A stretch of 8,437 nucleotides of DNA from positions 1-8,437 of the forward strand of contig CALDOC010000254.1 in assembly GCA_937914675.1 (NCBI GenBank), given 5' to 3'. The stretch comes from an uncultured Sulfurimonas sp. Its GTDB lineage: Bacteria; Campylobacterota; Campylobacteria; Campylobacterales; Sulfurimonadaceae. Position numbers and translations under genes: made by a program. How positions within the stretch are numbered: position 1 is the first letter of the stretch; each line of letters opens with the position of its first letter. The notes beneath the pieces are model-generated. The model worked only from the letters and a program-made list of their open reading frames with translations, was not told the DNA's origin and ran no database searches. Positions 1 to 5,454 of the stretch are shown one piece after another.

Positions 1-129
1 GTGTCAAATTTGTAAAAATTATATTTAAAATTTTTGAATTTAGTTGAATAATTGTCTAGTTTCACCACGTTATGGCATTCTAATTTCATAAAAAAGAAGC
101 TTGTGAAATTGTTTGAATGATTAACTATT
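1..129. other. AT-rich non-coding stretch upstream of the glucosylglycerate operon
   Basis: No convincing coding frame is visible on either strand. The stretch is strongly AT-rich compared with the genes. An imperfect AT-only inverted repeat (AAAAATT at 14-20 facing AATTTTT at 29-35, with a possible extension 6-10/37-41) could form a weak hairpin, but in such biased sequence this is easily chance. It is probably the tail region of a gene outside the window or upstream promoter DNA. No RNA gene is recognised. Confidence 0.4.
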
Positions 130-156
130 AAGCGCCTTCTGACTCAGAGGGCGTTT
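130..156 (+). terminator. Terminator-like GC-rich hairpin upstream of the operon
   Basis: The two arms, AAGCGCCTTCTG and CAGAGGGCGTTT, pair over 12 positions with two G-T wobbles around a 3-nt loop (ACT). This is an isolated GC-rich palindrome in AT-rich surroundings and it ends in TTT, as intrinsic terminators do. The T tract is very short and then broken by GAAA, so termination may be weak. It most likely ends a transcript entering from the left and insulates the operon. It could instead be a leader structure if transcription begins further upstream. Confidence 0.5.
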
Positions 157-162
157 GAAATC

Positions 163-171
163 TGTTATCAT
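163..171 (+). promoter_or_regulatory. Candidate extended -10 promoter of the glucosylglycerate operon
   Basis: TG-T-TATCAT matches an extended -10 element (TGn followed by five of the six TATAAT bases). No good -35 hexamer lies 16-18 bp upstream, where the hairpin sits, which is tolerated for extended -10 promoters. Transcription would start near 178, giving a leader of only about 18 nt that contains the ribosome binding site at 184-188. The spacing is coherent, but the call rests on one short motif. Confidence 0.35.
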
Positions 172-183
172 ATGGACAACAAA

Positions 184-188
184 AGGAG
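184..188 (+). promoter_or_regulatory. Ribosome binding site that sets the TTG start of the phosphatase gene
   Basis: AGGAG, within AAAAGGAGA, is the strongest Shine-Dalgarno match near the gene. It lies 5 nt before a TTG at 194 and 8 nt before a second TTG at 197. The latter gives the protein start MEYLIFTDLDGT, where the first catalytic motif begins within ten residues, as is normal for HAD phosphatases. A possible TTG at 155 is disfavoured because it lies inside the hairpin, upstream of the likely promoter. Confidence 0.75.
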
Positions 189-196
189 ACACCTTG

Positions 197-1003
197 TTGG
201 AGTATTTAATTTTTACAGATCTTGATGGAACGCTTTTAAATCACAATGATTATAGCTTCGCTGACGCTTCTGAAGTCATATCTTATTTAAAAAAGAACTC
301 AATACCACTTATAATCGTCACAAGCAAAACCTTTAGCGAAGTTAGGATTCTGCAAGAAAAACTGGATATAAAATGCCCTTTCATAGTTGAAAACGGAGCT
401 GGAATTTTTTTACCGGCCGATTCCGCGCTTGCTCAAAGCGCGCCAAGTCAAAATCGTCACGTAAAGATAAGCGAAGCTCAAAGTTATTTAGAACTTAGAC
501 TATTTTTTAAAACCCTTCAAGAGAAATATCCACTCAAAGGGTTTGGGGACATGAGTGTAAATGAAGTCATGAAACTTACCGGTTTGGACGAAGAGGACGC
601 GGCTCACTCTATGCAAAGAGACTTCACCGAACCCTTTATAAGCACGGGCGAAATAGACATGGAACTTATAAAAAAAGAGGCTCATAAAGAGAAGTTGGAC
701 GTCGTAAAAGGTGGTAGATTTTATCATCTCATATCGCAAGGGCAAGACAAGGCTAAAGCCATGAAACGTCTGACCCACCTTTTTGAAGAGAAATTTTCAA
801 AAAAATTAAAAACGATTGCGCTTGGAGATAGCGCTAATGATTTTGGCATGTTAAAGTCCGCGGACGTTGGAGTTTTGATTCAGCTTCATGATGGAACCTA
901 CGCGGATATTGATTGCGCTAAAATCATCAAATCCGCGCATTCCGGTCCAAAGGGTTGGAATGAATCTTTGTTGAAGGTGCTACATGTCAAGCGAGATGGC
1001 TAA
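197..1003 (+). CDS. gpgP: Glucosyl-3-phosphoglycerate phosphatase (HAD family, MpgP-like)
   Basis: This cytoplasmic HAD phosphatase should remove the phosphate from glucosyl-3-phosphoglycerate to give the compatible solute glucosylglycerate. Seen in 268 residues counted from TTG 197: motif I FTDLDGTLL with nucleophile D8 and D10; VTSK motif II (41-44); ENGAG (65-69); the Cof/MpgP-type cap with GGRFYHL (172-178); a motif III lysine around K184-K186; and motif IV GDSAND (210-215) with Mg-binding D211 and D215. Size and motifs fit the mannosyl-3-phosphoglycerate phosphatase family. The glucosyl substrate is inferred from the adjacent GpgS-like synthase and glucosylglycerate phosphorylase; family members can accept both sugars. 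The tandem TTG start (194 or 197) lacks an ATG alternative with a good ribosome site. The 3' end overlaps the kinase gene by 20 nt. Confidence 0.82.
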   Translation: MEYLIFTDLDGTLLNHNDYSFADASEVISYLKKNSIPLIIVTSKTFSEVRILQEKLDIKCPFIVENGAGIFLPADSALAQSAPSQNRHVKISEAQSYLELRLFFKTLQEKYPLKGFGDMSVNEVMKLTGLDEEDAAHSMQRDFTEPFISTGEIDMELIKKEAHKEKLDVVKGGRFYHLISQGQDKAKAMKRLTHLFEEKFSKKLKTIALGDSANDFGMLKSADVGVLIQLHDGTYADIDCAKIIKSAHSGPKGWNESLLKVLHVKRDG

Positions 1004-2270
1004 AGAGATATTTGAGTACGCCTTGGAGAGCGTTAAACCATGTCGTTTCATGAAAAACAGATGTGCTTTGGATGGAGACGTTTTAAACGTTGACGCCACA
1101 AGTTACGACTTGAGCAAATATAAAAACCTTTATGTTTTTGGCTCGGGAAAAGCAGCTTACTCCATGGCCAAAGAGATGGAAGAGATACTAGGCGATAAAA
1201 TATATAAGGGCCTGATAGTGGTTCCAAATCGTGAACGTCAATTAGAAAAAATAGAGATGAAAAAAGGCTCTCATCCGATTCCCTCGATGGACAGCGTAGA
1301 CTCCGCGCAAGCGCTTTTGAGCATGATGCGAGAGTGTGATGAAGAAGACCTTTACGTTTACCTGCTCTCTGGCGGAAGCTCCGCTCTCATTGAGATACCA
1401 ATAAGCCCAATAAATTTGGACGATCTTCAAGAAGCGACGGATTTGATGTTGAGCGAAAATCTTGAAATCCAAGAGATAAACGCCGTAAGAAAACATATTT
1501 CACAACTCAAGGGCGGAAGATTGGCCGAGCGATGTTTGGCGTCTGGAATCGTTTTGGTTTTATCAGACGTGATTGGCGATGACTTACATGCCATTGGCTC
1601 CGCTCCGCTCTATGCGGACAACAGCAGTTTTGCTGACGCAAAAGAGCTACTAAAAGTAAAAAACCTCTACTCGCGCATGCCAAAATCCGTGCAAACCGTC
1701 TTAACTTTAGGGTCAAACAATCATATTAAAGAGTCGCCTTCTGAGCCACTTGAAAGAGTTTCTCATCATATTTTAGCTTCAAACGCGGACGCCAAGAACG
1801 CGGCGAGAGAGAAAGCTTCGTCTTTAGGTTTGGACGTCAAAATAGTTCAACAAAGCGTGAGCGGAGAGGTGTCGGAGGCGCTTAAATTCATGTTTGCAAC
1901 AGTGCAAACCTCAAAAGAGAACTGCCTAATCTTTGGCGGAGAATGCACCTTGGAAGTTAAGGGAGAGGGGCAGGGTGGCAGAAATCAACACGCCGCGCTT
2001 TTAGCCTTAAAAGAGATAAAAGACAAAAATCTGAACTTGACGTTTTTATCTGCCGGAACAGATGGCATAGATGGAAATTCCGACGCCGCGGGTGGAGTAG
2101 TTGAGTATGAAACACTCCAAAGAATAAAATCTTTGGAGATGCAAAGTTATTTAAACAATTTCGATAGTTACAACTTTTTAAAACAGATAGGCGCTCTTGT
2201 TACGACCGGAGCGAGTGGAACAAACGTAATAGACTTAATGATAATTATCAAAGGAGACGTAAATGTCTGA
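984..2270 (+). CDS. gckA: Glycerate 2-kinase (GckA/MOFRL family)
   Basis: This enzyme phosphorylates D-glycerate with ATP to 2-phosphoglycerate, returning the glycerate moiety to lower glycolysis. The 428 residues match the two-domain DUF4147-MOFRL family along their full length. Seen in order: FGSGKAA (52-58, with K56), GSHPIP (95-100), SGGSSAL (129-135), NAVRKHIS followed by KGGRLA (166-181), SDVIGD (194-199), then the MOFRL domain with GQGGRNQ (329-335), SAGTDGIDG (356-364) and TGASGTNVIDL (408-418). The ATG at 984 has AAGG 6 nt upstream and lies within the phosphatase gene (20-nt overlap). ATG 996 (MAKEIF) is a possible alternative with a poorer site. Between a glucosylglycerate phosphatase and synthase, its likely source of glycerate is phosphorolysis of glucosylglycerate by the fourth gene of the operon. 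The MOFRL family makes the 2-phospho product, unlike GlxK-type 3-kinases. Confidence 0.9.
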   Translation: MSSEMAKEIFEYALESVKPCRFMKNRCALDGDVLNVDATSYDLSKYKNLYVFGSGKAAYSMAKEMEEILGDKIYKGLIVVPNRERQLEKIEMKKGSHPIPSMDSVDSAQALLSMMRECDEEDLYVYLLSGGSSALIEIPISPINLDDLQEATDLMLSENLEIQEINAVRKHISQLKGGRLAERCLASGIVLVLSDVIGDDLHAIGSAPLYADNSSFADAKELLKVKNLYSRMPKSVQTVLTLGSNNHIKESPSEPLERVSHHILASNADAKNAAREKASSLGLDVKIVQQSVSGEVSEALKFMFATVQTSKENCLIFGGECTLEVKGEGQGGRNQHAALLALKEIKDKNLNLTFLSAGTDGIDGNSDAAGGVVEYETLQRIKSLEMQSYLNNFDSYNFLKQIGALVTTGASGTNVIDLMIIIKGDVNV

Positions 2271-3477
2271 TTTCTTTCAAAACGGCGTAATAACGACGCT
2301 ACAAAACTTAGGTGGCCGTCCCATAGAAGATATGGAAAAAGAGCTAAAAGAGTTTGCTAAAAGGAGAAACATGGTGCTTCTGCTTCCAGCGCTCTATTCC
2401 GAGTTTGAAACGCCCGCGATGCAGACCATCATAGATGAACTAAAAGACGTCAACTATCTTCATAAAATCATTCTTGGGCTTGATCGCGCCACCAAAGAGC
2501 AGTTTGAAGAGGTGAAAAAGCGAATGAGCGTTCTCAACTGTCAGGTGGACGTACTTTGGAACGACGGTCCTAGAATCAAAGAGATTTACGCAAACCTCAC
2601 TAATGAGCATTTTCCAGGCTTAGACACTCCGGGAAAAGGGAGAAACGTTTGGACAATGATCGGTTACGGTTTAACGGATCAAAGCAACTACGCTTTCGCC
2701 CTTCATGATTGCGACATTGTAAACTATAAAAAAGAGATTGTCGCGAGACTGTTTTACCCCATCGTTCATCCAGCGCTTGATTTTGAATTTAACAAAGGGT
2801 ATTACTCAAGAGTTACAAACAAGCTTCATGGACGGGTCACGAGACTTTTTTACACTCCACTCATCAAAGCCCTTACGATGACTTTTGGCACGAACAGATA
2901 CTTGGAGTATATGGAAAGTTTCCGCTACGCTCTTTCAGGTGAATTTTCATTCATACGTTCGCTTGGTCGTGGCGTTGGCATATCTCCGACTTGGGGGCTT
3001 GAAGTCTCCACGCTTTCAGAAGTTTACAAAAACACTTCAAACCGTCGCATCTGTCAAACGGAAATTATGGACAGTTATGAGCATAAACATCAAGAGTTGG
3101 GTTCTAAAGACGCGGGAGGCGGCGTATATAAAATGGCGAACGACATTGCCAAAACGCTCTTTCGCATTTTGTCTCAAGAAGGCGTCGTGTTTTCTGAGGC
3201 GTCGTTTAAAACGTTGCTTTCATCCTATTATCAAGAGTCTAGGTTTGAAATATCAAAATACAACGCTCTGAGCAAACTCAATGATTTAGTGTATGACCGA
3301 CAATCAGAAATTTTGGCGGTTGAAGCCTTTCAAGACGCCATCAAAACGGCGGCAATTGAATTTTATGAAGACCCGATGGGAGTTCCACCGCTTTCACCTT
3401 GGATAACGGTTCGTTCGGTTATGCCTGATTTCTCAGAAAAATTTTATATCGCCGTCAAGTCTGACAACGAAGAGTAG
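2263..3477 (+). CDS. gpgS: Glucosyl-3-phosphoglycerate synthase (GT81-like, GT-A fold)
   Basis: It transfers glucose from an NDP-glucose to D-3-phosphoglycerate, giving glucosyl-3-phosphoglycerate, the first committed step to glucosylglycerate. Seen in 404 residues: a nucleotide-binding start VLLLPALYSEFE (38-49), KIILGLDRA (68-76), PGKGRNVW (123-130), the metal-binding DCD (149-151) in the ALHDCDIV strand, LSGEFSF (224-230), SPTWGLEV (241-248) and SYEHKHQ (271-277) carrying candidate metal and acceptor residues. These match the retaining GpgS enzymes described from Persephonella and Methanococcoides rather than the mannosyl MpgS family (GT55). No signal peptide or membrane segment is visible. 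The ATG at 2263 overlaps the kinase stop by 8 nt, and AGGAG at 2252-2256 stands 6 nt before it, a strong site within the kinase gene. The nucleotide preference (UDP, GDP or ADP) cannot be read from the sequence. Confidence 0.85.
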   Translation: MSDFFQNGVITTLQNLGGRPIEDMEKELKEFAKRRNMVLLLPALYSEFETPAMQTIIDELKDVNYLHKIILGLDRATKEQFEEVKKRMSVLNCQVDVLWNDGPRIKEIYANLTNEHFPGLDTPGKGRNVWTMIGYGLTDQSNYAFALHDCDIVNYKKEIVARLFYPIVHPALDFEFNKGYYSRVTNKLHGRVTRLFYTPLIKALTMTFGTNRYLEYMESFRYALSGEFSFIRSLGRGVGISPTWGLEVSTLSEVYKNTSNRRICQTEIMDSYEHKHQELGSKDAGGGVYKMANDIAKTLFRILSQEGVVFSEASFKTLLSSYYQESRFEISKYNALSKLNDLVYDRQSEILAVEAFQDAIKTAAIEFYEDPMGVPPLSPWITVRSVMPDFSEKFYIAVKSDNEE

Positions 3478-3480
3478 CAA

Positions 3481-5190
3481 ATGCAAAACATAAAATACGA
3501 ATCGCATACCTCACTTGAACGTTTGGAGTTTCTCTATGGAGCCGATGACTCAAAAAAAGTATATGAGCTCATAAAAGATTTAATCAAAAAATACAAACAA
3601 ACAATAAAATCTACCGAGTATCATCTAAGCGAAAAAGACACCATTTTGATAACTTACGGAGATCAAGTTCAGCGTCCCGGCGAAGCGCCGTTAGAAACCT
3701 TGAAACTATTTTTGGACGCGTATCTCAAAGGAATAGTGAACTCCGTCCATATTTTGCCTTTTTATCCATACTCCTCGGATGATGGGTTTTCGGTTATCAA
3801 CTACTCTGAAGTTGATCCAAAACTTGGCTCATGGAGGGAAGTTCAAAACATCAGCGATGATTACAGACTTATGGTTGACGGAGTGATAAATCACATATCG
3901 CAATATTCCGACTGGTTTAAAGCGTACATGAACGGGGATGAAGAGTATAAAGATTTCTTTTTAGAGTTGGACCCGCTGATAGACTTAAGCAAAGTCGTTC
4001 GTCCTCGCGCCACACCACTTTTGTCTGAGTTCATCGACGCGTCTGGGAAGATTCATGACGTCTGGACGACGTTTTCAAAAGATCAAGTGGACTTAAACTA
4101 CGCCAGCTACAAAGTTTTGGCCGCCGTTTTAGACGCTCTGTTTTACTACGTGGAGAAGGGGGCCACTCTGATTCGCCTCGACGCCATCGCGTTCATATGG
4201 AAAGAGATAGGGACGGACTGCGTTCATCTGCCTCAGACGCATGAACTCATACAACTGATGAGAGAGGTGCTTCACGAGGTGGCGCCAGAGGTCATCATCA
4301 TTACGGAGACGAATGTTCCTCACAACGAAAACATATCATATTTTGGGAGCGGGGCGGACGAGGCGCAAATGGTTTATAATTTCGCCTTGCCTCCGCTGCT
4401 CGCGCACTCAGTCATAACGAGCGACACCACCAAACTCACCTCTTGGGCGAAAACGTTAACTTTGCCTAGCGATAAGGTCTGCTTCTTCAACTTTACCGCT
4501 TCTCATGATGGATGTGGAGTCAGACCGGTGAGTGGCTTGCTAGATGATGACGAATTGGACGATCTCGTCAAAAATACGGAGTCTCATGGTGGGCTAGTCT
4601 CCCATAGAGACACGCCAGAGGGCAAAAAACCTTACGAATTGAACTGCTCATACATAGACATACTGAGTCATCCAGATGAAGACGATACTCTTAGAGCCAA
4701 AAGAATGTTGTTGGCGCAAGCCGTTACTCTGTCGATGCCCGGAGTCCCCGGCATATATTTTCACTCTCTTGTTGGCTCAAGGAACTATCGTGATGGAGTA
4801 AACCTAAGTGGAATAAATCGCACAATAAACCGAGAAAAATTCAACTATGACCGTTTGGTTGAAAAGTTGACTTGCGAGGGCAGCTTGGAGAAGATAATCT
4901 TCTCCGCCTACAGAAGATTGATTTCCATTAGAACAAATGAAAAATCTTTCAACCCCTTCGGGGAGTTTGAATTTGTCGATATGCAAAATGGCTTATTCTC
5001 GATTTTACAACACTCCTTGGACAAAAAAGAATCCATTTTAGCCTTGCATAACTTTTGCAATGAAAAAATTGAATTTACGTTACCAAAAGAGTTCCAAGTA
5101 GAGCTAAGAGACTTATTGTCAAAAAGCATTGTTCAAGCGAATGAAAAAACGACCTTAGAGCCATATCAAGTCATGTGGTTGAAATTTTAA
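3481..5190 (+). CDS. Glucosylglycerate phosphorylase (GH13_18, sucrose phosphorylase-like)
   Basis: The likely reaction is glucosylglycerate + phosphate to alpha-glucose-1-phosphate + D-glycerate, with retention through a covalent glucosyl enzyme. The 569 residues carry the GH13 regions in order: ILPFYPYSSDDGFSV (91-105), DGVINH (133-138), IRLDA with nucleophile D234, ITETN with acid/base E276, and ASHDG (340-344) with transition-state stabiliser D343. SMPGVPGIYF (418-427) and INRTINRE (445-452) are typical of subfamily 18, whose known members include sucrose, glucosylglycerol, sucrose-6-phosphate and glucosylglycerate phosphorylases. The segment DQVDLNYASYKVL (201-213) resembles YcjM/GGaP-type proteins rather than the QxDID stretch of true sucrose phosphorylases. 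The specificity call rests on that and on the operon. It starts 3 nt after the synthase stop with only a weak GAAGAG site, so translational coupling is likely. Sucrose phosphorylase is the main alternative. Confidence 0.8.
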   Translation: MQNIKYESHTSLERLEFLYGADDSKKVYELIKDLIKKYKQTIKSTEYHLSEKDTILITYGDQVQRPGEAPLETLKLFLDAYLKGIVNSVHILPFYPYSSDDGFSVINYSEVDPKLGSWREVQNISDDYRLMVDGVINHISQYSDWFKAYMNGDEEYKDFFLELDPLIDLSKVVRPRATPLLSEFIDASGKIHDVWTTFSKDQVDLNYASYKVLAAVLDALFYYVEKGATLIRLDAIAFIWKEIGTDCVHLPQTHELIQLMREVLHEVAPEVIIITETNVPHNENISYFGSGADEAQMVYNFALPPLLAHSVITSDTTKLTSWAKTLTLPSDKVCFFNFTASHDGCGVRPVSGLLDDDELDDLVKNTESHGGLVSHRDTPEGKKPYELNCSYIDILSHPDEDDTLRAKRMLLAQAVTLSMPGVPGIYFHSLVGSRNYRDGVNLSGINRTINREKFNYDRLVEKLTCEGSLEKIIFSAYRRLISIRTNEKSFNPFGEFEFVDMQNGLFSILQHSLDKKESILALHNFCNEKIEFTLPKEFQVELRDLLSKSIVQANEKTTLEPYQVMWLKF

Positions 5191-5201
5191 AAATGATAAC
5201 T

Positions 5202-5228
5202 TTGACATAATAACTCGCACGCTACAAT
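5202..5228 (+). promoter_or_regulatory. Weak sigma-70 promoter candidate just after the operon
   Basis: A perfect TTGACA (5202-5207) is followed after 15 bp by TACAAT (5223-5228), five of six matches to the -10 consensus. The spacer is 2 bp shorter than optimal. If used, it would start a transcript near 5235 that reads towards the CheB-CheR gene, or a short RNA ending around 5345. In AT-rich sequence the match may be chance. Confidence 0.25.
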
Positions 5229-5326
5229 CACCAATAAATACTAAGAAAATCATTACTCTCATAGTTTAAACGATATTCTCAACAAATAGTTACAACTCCA
5301 AAGTATATGGCGCGGATATAAGAGTT

Positions 5327-5341
5327 ATCAGCTCTGCTGAT
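5327..5341. promoter_or_regulatory. Perfect inverted repeat, possible operator or weak terminator
   Basis: ATCAGC-TCT-GCTGAT is a perfect 6-bp dyad with a 3-bp centre. It lies 17 bp before the TATAAT at 5359-5364, on the place where a -35 element would sit. As RNA it would form a 6-bp stem with a 3-nt loop, but the bases behind it (TAAGTAATAATTTT) do not form a clean T tract. An operator for a dimeric regulator and a weak terminator of the upstream operon are both possible. An alternative stem AGAG/CTCT (5321-5324 with 5332-5335) competes with it. Confidence 0.4.
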
Positions 5342-5358
5342 TAAGTAATAATTTTCGC

Positions 5359-5364
5359 TATAAT
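5359..5364 (+). promoter_or_regulatory. Promoter -10 box of the CheB-CheR gene
   Basis: A perfect TATAAT is preceded by TTTTCGC, the T-rich plus G-rich pattern common to housekeeping promoters of Campylobacterota, which often lack a -35 box. None is visible here. Transcription would start near 5371, leaving a leader of about 84 nt before the ATG at 5455. Confidence 0.6.
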
Positions 5365-5443
5365 AGGATTCAATTTTTTATAAAAATGCTTAGTGAAAAC
5401 CAAACAAAGGCAATAAAAAATATTCCAAATTAACTATCTTGGT

Positions 5444-5449
5444 AAAGGG
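5444..5449 (+). promoter_or_regulatory. Ribosome binding site of the CheB-CheR gene
   Basis: AAAGGG stands 5 nt before ATG 5455 and is the only purine-rich site near a start in this frame. It fixes the start at MAKEQTIG, about 20 residues before the CheB beta strand. Confidence 0.6.
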
Positions 5450-5454
5450 TTTTG

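Larger units (their letters stand above)
5191..5454. other. 264-nt intergenic region between the two transcription units
   Basis: This is AT-rich and has no credible gene. It contains a promoter-like pair at 5202-5228, a perfect 6-bp inverted repeat at 5327-5341, a strong -10 at 5359-5364 and then an 84-nt leader with the ribosome site of the signalling gene. No GC-rich hairpin followed by a T tract lies close behind the operon stop, so the operon end is not clearly marked. A 15-codon reading frame at 5386-5433 lacks a Shine-Dalgarno site. Confidence 0.5.

Noticed and set aside
6..41. AT-only imperfect inverted repeat at the left edge
   Set aside because: Composed only of A and T in a very AT-rich stretch, so chance pairing is expected; no T-tract terminator with a GC stem.
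155..196. N-terminal extension of the phosphatase gene from a TTG at 155
   Set aside because: It lies in the hairpin, has no ribosome site before it, and adds 14 residues ahead of a protein that is complete from 197.
2885..3271. 128-codon + strand frame inside the synthase gene
   Set aside because: It lies entirely in another frame of a gene with clear GT81-like motifs and shows no recognisable domain.
5386..5433. 15-codon reading frame in the leader of the CheB-CheR gene
   Set aside because: No Shine-Dalgarno site, low complexity, no attenuator structure behind it; a frame this short arises often by chance.
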